This document shows, one piece after another, positions 16,406-24,534 of a DNA stretch of 64,000 bases (position 1 is the first letter of the stretch; each line of letters starts with the position of its first letter). The position numbers were made by a program, and so were the translations under genes. Under the pieces are notes generated by a model. It was given only the letters and a program-made list of their open reading frames with translations, ran no database searches and was not told the origin of the DNA. The stretch comes from Gemmatimonadota bacterium. Its GTDB lineage: Bacteria; Gemmatimonadota; Gemmatimonadetes; Palauibacterales; Palauibacteraceae. Where the stretch lies: the NCBI GenBank assembly GCA_022820995.1, contig JAJEEM010000059.1, forward strand, positions 1 to 64,000, written 5' to 3'.

Positions 16406-17521
16406 TCAGATTCGGCCGGTGCGGCGGAGGAGCCTCAGGTGGGTGCGGACGTTGTCGTGCTCGAAGTAGGCGTCCTGCAGGTGGCGCGCCCCGGACGAGA
16501 CCATCTCGGTGCGGCCGTGCAGGACCCGGTGGCCGGCGCACAGCAGGATCATCCCGCCCTCCAGCCGGAACTCGACCCGGGCGGCGGGGTCGTTGACGCG
16601 GCTCGACAGCTCGTGGTAGGCGGCGTAGAACTCGCCCAGGCGGGGTTCCGACAGGGGAACGGCCTGCATCTGCGCCGTGTTGAAGCGGATCATTCGGATC
16701 GCGCCGCCGCTGTCCACATCGACCATCGGGTTGGCCGCGTAGCACTCGTATTCGTCGCTGAAGATCCGGAACGGGACGGGCACCGAGCACAGCGCGTCGA
16801 ACTTGTCCGGGTGCTCGCTGCGCAGCGCCTCGAGCACGCCGAAGCCGTCCACGACGGTTGATGCGCCGCCTTCACACTCGTTCACCAGCATGTGCAGCGC
16901 CTGCACGCTCGGGGGCCACGTGTAGCTGGTGAAGTCGTTGTGCACGCCCACGGCCAGAGCCGTGTGCGCGATGTTGTATCCCTTCGGATCGAGCTTGACG
17001 TTGTGGATGCGCTCGAACAGCACCTCGCGGACCGGGCCCAGGCGGGGCGCAAGGTGCTCCAGCGAATCCGGTTCGGTGGGCGCGTCGACCAGGACGCAGA
17101 CCCCGGTGCGCAGAAACTCCTCGATCACGTCCGCCGCCGCGCTGTCGCTCGCCAGGAACCGCCCGTAGTCGAACCTCCGCGGCTGGAACTGCCCGTCCCA
17201 GTACTGCAACTCGAGACGGGGCCGGCTCAGGAGACTGCGGATGGCGCTTGACCGGTGTCGGGTGCGGTGACCGTCCGGCCAGGCGATGGAGATCGCCTCA
17301 TCCTCGGATCCGGCACCCTCGATGTCGACCGTCCGCGGCTTCAGATCGCTGGGGACGCGGAAGACGTGGAACCGCTTCTCCGTGGTCTGCTCGACGCAGC
17401 ACTCGCCGCAACCGCAGTTGTCGCGGAGCCAGAGGTAGGGGAGGTCCGTCCGTTCGCCATCGCTCCAGACCGCAGTCATGGCGTCGGCGTTCTGCGCGAG
17501 GCTGCTGATCGTGTGAGGCAT
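16406..17521 (-). CDS. TmpA/gamma-butyrobetaine hydroxylase-like Fe(II)/2-oxoglutarate oxygenase
   Basis: A 371-residue oxygenase with the two-domain layout of gamma-butyrobetaine dioxygenase. The N-terminal zinc site is C36, C38, C41 and H85; the C-terminal TauD-type domain has the iron triad H194-x-D196 and H335. TmpA, which hydroxylates 2-(trimethylammonio)ethylphosphonate at C1, was long misannotated as gamma-butyrobetaine hydroxylase. The divergent neighbour is a PhnZ/TmpB-like HD oxygenase, the expected partner, so TmpA is the better guess; carnitine synthesis from gamma-butyrobetaine is the alternative. ATG 17521 has GGAGGGG 7 nt upstream. Confidence 0.8.
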   Translation of the reverse strand: MPHTISSLAQNADAMTAVWSDGERTDLPYLWLRDNCGCGECCVEQTTEKRFHVFRVPSDLKPRTVDIEGAGSEDEAISIAWPDGHRTRHRSSAIRSLLSRPRLELQYWDGQFQPRRFDYGRFLASDSAAADVIEEFLRTGVCVLVDAPTEPDSLEHLAPRLGPVREVLFERIHNVKLDPKGYNIAHTALAVGVHNDFTSYTWPPSVQALHMLVNECEGGASTVVDGFGVLEALRSEHPDKFDALCSVPVPFRIFSDEYECYAANPMVDVDSGGAIRMIRFNTAQMQAVPLSEPRLGEFYAAYHELSSRVNDPAARVEFRLEGGMILLCAGHRVLHGRTEMVSSGARHLQDAYFEHDNVRTHLRLLRRTGRI

Positions 17522-17665
17522 CGTCGATCCCCTCCATCCGCTGTGACCTGCCCGCAGCATGCCGGACATCGCGCGCGCTTGACAAGGCCCTTCGCGCGCG
17601 CCGACGCTGCGGGGGGAGGAGTCCCGAGGATCCCTCGTTCCAGCCTCCGCAGGAGAGTGACAGGC

Positions 17666-18289
17666 ATGCCCCCAGAGGCGACGCCGAACCCAGTACCGAG
17701 CCCGACGACGAGCCCGGCACCCGGCGGTCCCGTCGTCAGCTTCACCCGCATGGCGGACGGCACTCGCGAGGACTACGAGTTGCTGGCGGGCCTCGAGGAG
17801 GAGTTCGACGCCGGCACCGCCGATCGGGTCCTTGAGCACCTCCGCGGGCTGTCCGGCTCGGTCGCCGGCTACCAGGTGGACCGGCTGGAACATTCGCTGC
17901 AGAGCGCGACGCGCGCGCACCGCGACGGCGCGGAAGAGGAGATGGTCGTCGCCGCGCTACTGCACGACATCGACGACCTCCTCGCCCCGCACAGCCACGG
18001 CGAACTGGCCGCCCTCCTGCTCCGGCCGTTCGTTACGGAGCGCACGCACTGGATCGTCCGGCACCACGGCCTCTTCCAGCGCGTTTACTACGCCCACCAC
18101 GTGGGCGGAGACCCCGACGCGCGCGACAGGTACCGCGACCACCCGTGGTATCAGGACGCCGTGGACTTCTGCCACCGCTGGGATCAGTGCGCATTCGATC
18201 CGGACTACGATTCGCTCCCGCTGGAGTTCTTCGAGCCGCTGGTCCGCCGCGTGTTCGCACGCGAACCCTTCAGCCTCTGGCCGCGGTAG
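17666..18289 (+). CDS. HD-domain mixed-valent diiron oxygenase, PhnZ/TmpB-like
   Basis: A 207-residue HD-domain protein. Candidate ligands are H76 (RLEHSLQ), H100-D101 (ALLHDID), H111, H133 or H134 and D173 (HRWDQ). The 24-residue gap from H76 to H100 equals that of PhnZ, and all six PhnZ/MIOX ligand positions can be filled. TmpB cuts the C-P bond of the TmpA product, giving glycine betaine and phosphate. A low-complexity Pro/Thr stretch precedes the domain. The gene is divergent from the TmpA-like gene; AGGAG precedes ATG 17666. Many relatives are annotated only as HD-domain proteins. Confidence 0.7.
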   Translation: MPPEATPNPVPSPTTSPAPGGPVVSFTRMADGTREDYELLAGLEEEFDAGTADRVLEHLRGLSGSVAGYQVDRLEHSLQSATRAHRDGAEEEMVVAALLHDIDDLLAPHSHGELAALLLRPFVTERTHWIVRHHGLFQRVYYAHHVGGDPDARDRYRDHPWYQDAVDFCHRWDQCAFDPDYDSLPLEFFEPLVRRVFAREPFSLWPR

Positions 18290-18364
18290 CAGCTTCTCTT
18301 CAGCCGATGGCATCCGCCGCGAGCAGGGTGGGTGTCATGAGATCCATCCGCGCCGCGGCGGTCC

Positions 18365-19471
18365 TCAATAGATGAACGGCAGCATCGCGAACCTGGCATG
18401 CTGCGTGTAGCGATCCCACAACTCTCCGTACTTCGCGCGGCAGCGGCGGTCATCGCGTCTCGCGCGATGCCCCAGCAGACCCGCAAGCCACATCGGCAGG
18501 AGGTAGGGCAGCCAGGAGGCGAACCCGGTCGTGAGTGTGAACGCCAGGTAAACGCAGATCTCGCCGGTGTAGTTCAGGTGCCTTCCGATCCCCCAGAAAC
18601 CGGAAACCAGCAGGCGCCCATCCAGCGTTCGTGCGGGTTTCCCCCAGATCCGCACGTCCGGGTCGCGCTTGAAGCGGTGCTTCTGCTGGTTCGCTCCGCG
18701 GAAGACCCAGAAGCCGAGGGTGAAGAGGAGGACGATCGCGGCGGCCGCGGGCGGAGGCAGCGGCTCCGCCGCATGGACGAGCCACCATCCGGGGAAGCAG
18801 TAGAAGAACGGGACCAGCACGTAGTCGCCCCAGACCAGCATCCATCCGAAGCGCTCGCTGACGAGATCCCACGTGTGGGTCATCCCGCCCTCGAACTGGA
18901 AGTAGTTGAGCACGTACACGAAGGTGAAGATCTGGTACAGCGTCATCGCCAGCGTCAGGCGGCCGTAGGTCTCGTACTGCACGACCGCGAACGATGCGTT
19001 GAACAGCGCCAGGCCGATGAGGGAGGGGCGGTAGCTGAAGAACTTCAGGTCCACGCCGAGCGCCGCGGGATTGAGTTCCGACCCGAAGAAGTAGTTCCGC
19101 AGGAATCCGGGCGACGCGTCCGGGTTCCGGGTTCCCCGGAGATACAGCCAGCCGGCCGCGACAAAGGCGAAGACGTTCGCTGTCACGAACAGCGCCGCAA
19201 AGTGGGTATGCAGCACCGAGAGCGAGAACCAGCCGAAGACCTGGGCGAGGCATGCGACGGTCATCACGATCAGGAACGCGGCGAGCCCGTTCAGCTTGTA
19301 GGTGCGTGATTCCCCCGCCAGGCCGGGCCCCGTGACCCGGCGTCCGGGCAGCACGATCGACCCCAGAAAGAGGAGGGCGACGAACAGCAGCAACATTCCC
19401 GTTGCTTCGAGCACCGCACGGCCGGAGAGCCCGGCCCACAGCGCCGCCAGCGACAAATTCGGCTCAGCCAC
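18365..19471 (-). CDS. ERG4/ERG24-family sterol reductase
   Basis: A 368-residue polytopic membrane protein with about eight to nine hydrophobic segments. The C-terminus carries the family signatures: LLVSGFWGIGRHLNYTGEI (second ERG4/ERG24 pattern) and RRDDRRCRAKYGELWDRY, ending FAMLPFIY. The internal LNPAALGVDLKFFSYRPSLI corresponds to the LNPRxGxxDLKxFxxxRPGL block. The family reduces sterol double bonds at C-14, C-7 or C-24(28) with NADPH. Which one cannot be told from sequence; ERG4 activity would act directly on the product of a sterol C-24 methyltransferase such as the one at 14.1 kb. The start is GTG 19471. Confidence 0.85.
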   Translation of the reverse strand: MAEPNLSLAALWAGLSGRAVLEATGMLLLFVALLFLGSIVLPGRRVTGPGLAGESRTYKLNGLAAFLIVMTVACLAQVFGWFSLSVLHTHFAALFVTANVFAFVAAGWLYLRGTRNPDASPGFLRNYFFGSELNPAALGVDLKFFSYRPSLIGLALFNASFAVVQYETYGRLTLAMTLYQIFTFVYVLNYFQFEGGMTHTWDLVSERFGWMLVWGDYVLVPFFYCFPGWWLVHAAEPLPPPAAAAIVLLFTLGFWVFRGANQQKHRFKRDPDVRIWGKPARTLDGRLLVSGFWGIGRHLNYTGEICVYLAFTLTTGFASWLPYLLPMWLAGLLGHRARRDDRRCRAKYGELWDRYTQHARFAMLPFIY

Positions 19472-19717
19472 TCGCAGCGCCGTTCTGCGCCGCGCGCTCC
19501 AGGTGCTCCCGCCACTTTCGCACCGTCACCTGCCACTCCGCGCCAAATGAACTCTTTTGACGGATTTCGTCGGCGACGGTATCGGCCATGTGCGCTTGGT
19601 GCAACCACCTTTTCCTGGGGGCATCGGCCCTGGCTCGGCGATCGGCCGGCATTCGGATGCGGCCGCAGGTCGATGAAGGTTTGCCAGCCGATGGCGCCGG
19701 TCGTCACTTTTTGTTGG

Positions 19718-20146
19718 ATGATCGCAAGGCGTGAGGCGGCGGAACCGACACTGCTCTCGGGCGGCAATCCCCAGATTCCCAAGGGTGACGGGGACAGGCC
19801 CGTGCAGGCCTACATTGCGGCCATGCCGGGCTGGAAGCGCGCCGTCGGCCGGGGCCTCGACGCATGCGTCGAGCGGGGCGCACCCGATGCCCGGAAGGCT
19901 GTCAGATGGAACTCGCCCTTCTACGGCATCGAGGGCAGGGGCTGGTTCCTCTCCTTCCACTGTTTCGCGAAGTACGTCAAGGTCACGTTCCTCAACGGGG
20001 CCGCGCTGCGACCCGTTCCGCCGGTGGCGTCAAAGCACGAGCACGTGCGCTACTTTCACATCCACGAGCATGACGAACTCGAAGAAGACCTCCTCGTACG
20101 CTGGATCGAGCAGGCAGCGACGCTGCCGGGGGAGGACCTCTTTTGA
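19718..20146 (+). CDS. DUF1801 domain-containing protein
   Basis: A 142-residue protein matching the DUF1801 (YdhG-like) pattern: TLLSGGNPQIPKGDGDRPVQ, YIAAMPGWKR, RKAVRWNSPFYGIEGRGW and FHCFAKYVKVTF. The fold is small alpha/beta and cytoplasmic; its biochemical function is unknown. ATG 19718 fits the usual start a few residues before TLLSGG; an ATG at 19691 is possible. Its TGA overlaps the TTG start of the flavin-reductase-like gene. Confidence 0.75.
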   Translation: MIARREAAEPTLLSGGNPQIPKGDGDRPVQAYIAAMPGWKRAVGRGLDACVERGAPDARKAVRWNSPFYGIEGRGWFLSFHCFAKYVKVTFLNGAALRPVPPVASKHEHVRYFHIHEHDELEEDLLVRWIEQAATLPGEDLF

Positions 20147-20904
20147 TACGGATGACAGCAATGACCGACTGGTCTCGGAGACGGTTCCTGGAGAGGGGGT
20201 CGGCGGTCGCGGCGGTCGCCGCCGTCTGGGGCTGCGCGCCGGAGGAGGGGACGCGGATGGGCGGAGGTAGGCCGGTCGCGGGCGAGAGCCCGCCCAACCC
20301 GCCGACACCGCTCACAGGTCCTCGCCGCTCGCTGGCGGAGCCCGGCCCGATGCTTCCGCCCGTCCCGGCGATCCTGCTCACGGTGAACGGCCGACCCGGC
20401 GACCCCGACGAGATCTCCGTGCTATGGACGTTCGTCGTGAGCGGCGACCCGCCTCAGATCGGGGTGAGCGCGGCTTTCGAGCACCAGGCGAGGGAACTCC
20501 TCGAGATCCACGACGAGTTCGTCCTCAACGTCCTGCTCGCGTCGATGGTCGAGGCGTTCGACACCGTCGACATGAACTCCGGACGCGTCGCCGACAAGTT
20601 CGAACTCTCGGGTCTCACGCGGGGCGCGGCGAGCGTCGTCGACGCGCCCACTGTGGAGGAGTCTCCCATCCACTGCGAGTGCCGGATCATCGACTCGATC
20701 GAGATGCCGCCCGAGCGGAAGCTCTTCTTCGCGGAGGTCGTGGCGACGACCGTCCTCGAGGGCGCGGTCGACGACGCCGGTCGCCTGATCGTGCCCGCCG
20801 TGGACTTCTTCGGGATGACCGCCTGGAGCGGCGAGCACTACACGATGGGCCGCCGGGTCGGCAACATCGGCATGACCGTCGGCCGAACCGACATCAAGTA
20901 CTGA
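20143..20904 (+). CDS. exported flavin reductase-like FMN-binding protein
   Basis: About 253 residues. An RRRFLERGSAVAAVAAVWGC leader indicates Tat export and possibly a lipoprotein. The rest is a split-barrel flavin reductase domain with FVVSGDPPQIGVSAA, EFVLNVL, KFELSG and HCECRIIDS, the order seen in FMN-binding flavin reductases. TTG 20143 is preferred: GGAGG lies 7 nt upstream and the codon overlaps the preceding stop; ATG 20152 or 20161 are alternatives. Redox partner unknown. Confidence 0.75.
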   Translation: MIRMTAMTDWSRRRFLERGSAVAAVAAVWGCAPEEGTRMGGGRPVAGESPPNPPTPLTGPRRSLAEPGPMLPPVPAILLTVNGRPGDPDEISVLWTFVVSGDPPQIGVSAAFEHQARELLEIHDEFVLNVLLASMVEAFDTVDMNSGRVADKFELSGLTRGAASVVDAPTVEESPIHCECRIIDSIEMPPERKLFFAEVVATTVLEGAVDDAGRLIVPAVDFFGMTAWSGEHYTMGRRVGNIGMTVGRTDIKY

Positions 20905-20913
20905 CGGATCGAC

Positions 20914-21459
20914 TCAGCCTTCGTCCCTCATCCACTCTTCCTTCAGGACTCCGTAGTACACGTCGTCGACGCGCTCTCCCCGCAGCACTCGGTGGCTGCG
21001 CAGGGTCCCCTCGCGGGTCATGCCCAGCTTCTCCATCACCCTCAGGGACTGCACGTTTCGTGCATCGGCGTATGCGTATACCTTCGCGAGCCCGCGTTCG
21101 CGGAATCCGCAGTCGACGACGGCGCGGGCCGCCTCCACGGCCAGGCCTCTGCCCCAGTGCTTCCTCGCGAGCGAGTAGCCCAGGGCTCCCGTCTCATCCT
21201 GTGCGTCGATCTCGATTCCGATGCCGCCCACGACCCTCCCCTCAAGGACCATCGCCCACACCGGCCACAGCTCCCGTGATGTGTGGATCCGATCTTCCAC
21301 GAACTCGACCGCGTGTTCCCTGAAGTACGGCTTCGGCACCGTCAGGTACCGGCCCCACTCCGGGTCGCGGGCGAACTCGAAGATGTCGTCCACGTCTTCC
21401 AGGCGGTGCGGCCGGAGCAGCAGCCGATCGGTTCTGATCTCGAACTGGCGTGTTTCCAT
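20914..21459 (-). CDS. GNAT acetyltransferase, RimJ/RimL type
   Basis: A 181-residue GNAT domain. RTDRLLLRPHRLEDVDDIF opens the fold, GYSLARKHWGRGLAVEAARA is the acetyl-CoA loop, and NVQSLRVMEKLGM is the late motif. The usual targets are N-terminal amines of ribosomal or other proteins, or small amines. ATG 21459 is chosen as the one closest to the conserved start; an upstream in-frame start at 21486 exists. Monocistronic. Confidence 0.8.
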   Translation of the reverse strand: METRQFEIRTDRLLLRPHRLEDVDDIFEFARDPEWGRYLTVPKPYFREHAVEFVEDRIHTSRELWPVWAMVLEGRVVGGIGIEIDAQDETGALGYSLARKHWGRGLAVEAARAVVDCGFRERGLAKVYAYADARNVQSLRVMEKLGMTREGTLRSHRVLRGERVDDVYYGVLKEEWMRDEG

Positions 21460-21510
21460 CGTGCAGCCCCGGGTCATGTCATTCACGAAACGATGCGTGG
21501 CTCAGACCCT

Positions 21511-22785
21511 TCAGTATCCGAGCAGTTCCGGCAGGAACAGTACGACGCCCGGCAGGAACGCGATGACCACCGTGAGTGCCAGCATCAGCGCCAGGTAGGG
21601 CCAGAGCGGGCGCGCGACCTCCGCCGGTTCGACCCCTCCCACCGAGCAGGCCACGAGCAGGCTCACGCCCACGGGCGGCAGGAACACGGAGATTCCCTGC
21701 GTCGCCACGATGACGGCGCCGAAGTGCACGGGGTCGATCCCGAGTTGCGTCGCCAGCGGCAGGAGGATCGGCGTCAGCAGGACGACCGCGGGCACTCCCT
21801 CGAGGATGGCGCCGAGCGGAAGGAAGACGAGGATCGTGAGGAGCAGGAAGCCGATCCGGCCGCCACCCATCCCCACCACCGCGGACGCCAGCGCCTGAGG
21901 CAGCTGCAGGACGGCGAGCACCCAGCCCAGGAGGTGTGCGGCGCCGACCACGAACAGCACCATCCCGGACACCATGGCGGTCTGGACGACCTTCCTCCAC
22001 AACTCCGCGAGGGTGAGGGACCGGTACACGAGTCCCGCCAGGAGCAGCGCATAGGCGACGGCCACCGCGGCAGCCTCCGTCGGCGTGAAGAGTCCGAAGC
22101 GGATCCCGCCCAGGATGACGACGATCATGAAGAGCGGGAGGACCGCATCGAGCGCGGCGCGGCGGAGTTCCGCGAACGAGGCGCGCTCTCCGCGAGGCCA
22201 CCCTTCCCTCCGCGCCTGCCACCCGATCTGCGTCATCAGGCCTGCGGCGATGAGGACCGCCGGCACGATCGAGGCGACGAACAGGGCGCCGATGGAGACG
22301 TTCCCGATGACGCCGTAGACGACCATCACGATCGCCGGAGGGATGAGAATCCCCATCCCGCAGGCGGCGGAAACGATCGCGGTGGAGCGCGCGGGGCTGT
22401 ATCCGTTCGCGGTCAGCTGGGGCCCCATGATGCCCCCGATGGCGGCCGCGTCCGCGGAGGTCGATCCCGACACTCCCGAGAAGAAGATCTCCGCCATGAT
22501 GACCACCTGACCGAGCCCTCCCGGGAGATGGCCCACGAGCGCCCGCGCCAGGGTCACGAGGCGGCGGCTGATCCCTCCCACGTCCATGAGAAAGCCTGCC
22601 AGGACGAAGAGAGGGACGGCGAGCATGGGGAAGGAGTCCATCCCGGCGACGATCTGCTGCGGGATGACGACGAGCGGGAGGTCCGCGACCACGATGGCAA
22701 CCACGGCGGCGATCGCGAGCGCGAAGCCGATGGGCACGGCGATCAACACGAGGAGGCCGAAGGCCCCGAGAAGGAGGCCTCCCAT
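21511..22785 (-). CDS. dctM: TRAP transporter large permease (DctM)
   Basis: A 424-residue protein with about 12 membrane helices. It begins MGGLLLGAFGLLVLIAVPIGF, with VPLFVLAGFLMDVGG and SGVSGSTSADAAAIGGIMGP as typical DctM blocks, and EGVPAVVLLTPILLPLA towards the end. It is the transport channel driven by a sodium gradient. The ATG overlaps the dctQ stop; it is the last gene of the operon. Confidence 0.92.
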   Translation of the reverse strand: MGGLLLGAFGLLVLIAVPIGFALAIAAVVAIVVADLPLVVIPQQIVAGMDSFPMLAVPLFVLAGFLMDVGGISRRLVTLARALVGHLPGGLGQVVIMAEIFFSGVSGSTSADAAAIGGIMGPQLTANGYSPARSTAIVSAACGMGILIPPAIVMVVYGVIGNVSIGALFVASIVPAVLIAAGLMTQIGWQARREGWPRGERASFAELRRAALDAVLPLFMIVVILGGIRFGLFTPTEAAAVAVAYALLLAGLVYRSLTLAELWRKVVQTAMVSGMVLFVVGAAHLLGWVLAVLQLPQALASAVVGMGGGRIGFLLLTILVFLPLGAILEGVPAVVLLTPILLPLATQLGIDPVHFGAVIVATQGISVFLPPVGVSLLVACSVGGVEPAEVARPLWPYLALMLALTVVIAFLPGVVLFLPELLGY

Positions 22786-23357
22786 CAGCCGCTGTCCGCC
22801 GCCGGGCGATCCCCGACGCCTGCCGCGAGCCGCTGGCCTGAATCGCCGGCCGACGGCCCCGCTTCCGGGAGCGGGCCGGAATCGCTCACCGCCGGCCCCG
22901 CGAGCATGTGGATCGCCATCAGCACGCCGGACACCGGCGCCGCCGCGTAGACGAGCGCGACGGGCAGGTTCAGCGCCGCGGAGCGCTCTCCCACGGTGAG
23001 ATCCATGAGGGCGATGCCCGTCCCGATCAGGAGGAGCGCGAACAGCAGCACGACCGCTCCGGCAAGCGTCTCCACCGCCTTCTTCGCACGCGGAGCCAAC
23101 CGCTCGGTCACCTGATCGAACTGGAAGTGAGACCGATGCGCCACCGCCAGCGAGGCCCCGAGCATCGACATCCAGATGAAGCAGAAGCGCGACACCTCCT
23201 CGCTCCAGGGATTCGGATAGGAGAAGAGGTAGCGCATCAACACCTGCAGCAGGACGACGTCGCACACCGCAATCACGAGAACGCCGACGGCACAGGTCTC
23301 GAGCGCAATCAGCACCCGGTTGAGCGCCCGCAGTCGCTGAATCATGCGCCTGCTCAT
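22785..23357 (-). CDS. dctQ: TRAP transporter small permease (DctQ)
   Basis: A 190-residue four-helix membrane protein with RYLFSYPNPWSEEVSRFCFIWMSMLGAS, the conserved DctQ block, and HRSHFQFDQVTERL. The tail after residue 160 is a Ser/Gly/Pro-rich extension. ATG 23357 chosen; 23345 and 23396 are alternatives. It is translationally coupled to dctM. Confidence 0.88.
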   Translation of the reverse strand: MSRRMIQRLRALNRVLIALETCAVGVLVIAVCDVVLLQVLMRYLFSYPNPWSEEVSRFCFIWMSMLGASLAVAHRSHFQFDQVTERLAPRAKKAVETLAGAVVLLFALLLIGTGIALMDLTVGERSAALNLPVALVYAAAPVSGVLMAIHMLAGPAVSDSGPLPEAGPSAGDSGQRLAAGVGDRPAADSG

Positions 23358-23378
23358 GACCCGCCAGTCCCTGACGAA

Positions 23379-23408
23379 TTTGCAGTACGGCTGCAAAATA
23401 TCATGATA
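23379..23408. promoter_or_regulatory. inverted repeats between dctP and dctQ
   Basis: TTTGCAG/CTGCAAA (23379-23397, 5-nt loop) is followed at once by the palindrome TATCATGATA (23399-23408). The ~100-nt gap between dctP and dctQ is the only long one in this operon, so this may be a binding site for a regulator or an mRNA hairpin that sets subunit ratios. Confidence 0.45.
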
Positions 23409-23460
23409 ATCTGCAAGTACAGGTTCGAACTATCACGGTTTCGACGGCGCACGGATCGTG

Positions 23461-24534
23461 CTACCTGCGCTCGGACGCCGTACGCTCGGTTTCGGCCACC
23501 AGCCTCGCGATCAGGGCCTCGCCGCCCGGCAGCCGATCCGCCAGTTCGTCCCGGATTCGCGGCCTGACGGCCGGGGCAAACGGCGCCAAATCCGGCCGCG
23601 AGATCTCCACGCCGCCCGCGCGCATTTCCTCGATGGCATCGGCCTCCATTCGGCGCGCGACTTCGCTCTGGTAGGCGAGCGCCTCCGCTGCGGAACGGTC
23701 GACGGTTGCCTGGATATCGGCGGGAAGCTCCCGGTAGAAAGCCTCGTTCACGAGGAGCGTGATCGGGTTGTAGGTGATGGACGTGAAGCTGTAGAACTTC
23801 GCGACCTCATGCAGCCGGCTGCTCACGAAGCCGATCGCGTTCGCCTCCCCGCCGTCGATCACGCCCTGCTGGAGCGCGGAATAGACCTCGCCGTAGTTCA
23901 TCGGCGTCGCCTGCACGCCGAGCGCGGAATAGGCCGCCAGGTACGTCGCGTTCTGAAGCACCCGGAGCTTGAGCCCGTCGAGATCACCGGGCGTCTCGAC
24001 GGACCGGCGCGCGTTGTACACGTGGCGGAACCCGTAGTCGAGGAAGCCCAGCGAGCGGACGCCGGTGCGCTCCAGGAGCAGGTCGCGCCACCAGTCTCCA
24101 ACCGGGCCGTTCATCACCGAGAGCCCGTGGTCCCGGGTCTCGAACAGGAAGGGGAGATCGAATACCTGCGTCTCTGGCAACCAGCCCGAGAGCACCGGCG
24201 TGCCCGTGATGGCCATGTGCACGGCGCCGACCTGGATCTGCTCGAAGGCCACCCGTTCGCCGCCAAGCTGTCCCGACGGGTAGATGACGACCCGGAACCG
24301 CCCGTCCGTGCGCTCCAGCATGAGCTCCCGGAATCGTTCCGCCATGAGGTGGAACTCCGAGTTGGTCGAGAGCACGTGGGAGAAGCGAACCTCCCAGGTG
24401 CGCGCGTCGGCGGGAGATCCGGCGTCGGCGCCCCCGGGGCCGCGGCACCCCGCCAGCAGGAACGCCGCCACAACCGCCAGCGCGACACCGGGCCGGAGCC
24501 GCGCTGCGGACGCCGTCACGAGCCGGTCAGGCAC
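23461..24534 (-). CDS. dctP: TRAP transporter substrate-binding lipoprotein (DctP)
   Basis: A 357-residue periplasmic binding protein with a lipoprotein leader (AAFLLAGC). DctP features include RFSHVLSTNSEFHLMAERF, VVIYPSGQLGGER, DLPFLFETRDHGL, GFRHVYNARRSVETPGDLDGLKLRV and VIDGGEANAIGFV. The arginine in KLRVLQN usually binds the carboxylate of the substrate. GTG 24534 overlaps the SDR stop. Ligand likely an organic acid; identity unknown. Confidence 0.9.
   Translation of the reverse strand: MPDRLVTASAARLRPGVALAVVAAFLLAGCRGPGGADAGSPADARTWEVRFSHVLSTNSEFHLMAERFRELMLERTDGRFRVVIYPSGQLGGERVAFEQIQVGAVHMAITGTPVLSGWLPETQVFDLPFLFETRDHGLSVMNGPVGDWWRDLLLERTGVRSLGFLDYGFRHVYNARRSVETPGDLDGLKLRVLQNATYLAAYSALGVQATPMNYGEVYSALQQGVIDGGEANAIGFVSSRLHEVAKFYSFTSITYNPITLLVNEAFYRELPADIQATVDRSAAEALAYQSEVARRMEADAIEEMRAGGVEISRPDLAPFAPAVRPRIRDELADRLPGGEALIARLVAETERTASERR

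Noticed and set aside
19464-19586. 41-codon minus-strand frame (MADTVADEIRQKSS start) overlapping the start of the sterol reductase
   Set aside because: Its stop overlaps the GTG of the reductase by eight nt, which would fit translational coupling, but there is no family match and the frame is too short to support.
21283-22950. 555-codon plus-strand frame over dctM
   Set aside because: It is composed of repeated charged residues and is antisense to a clear TRAP permease.
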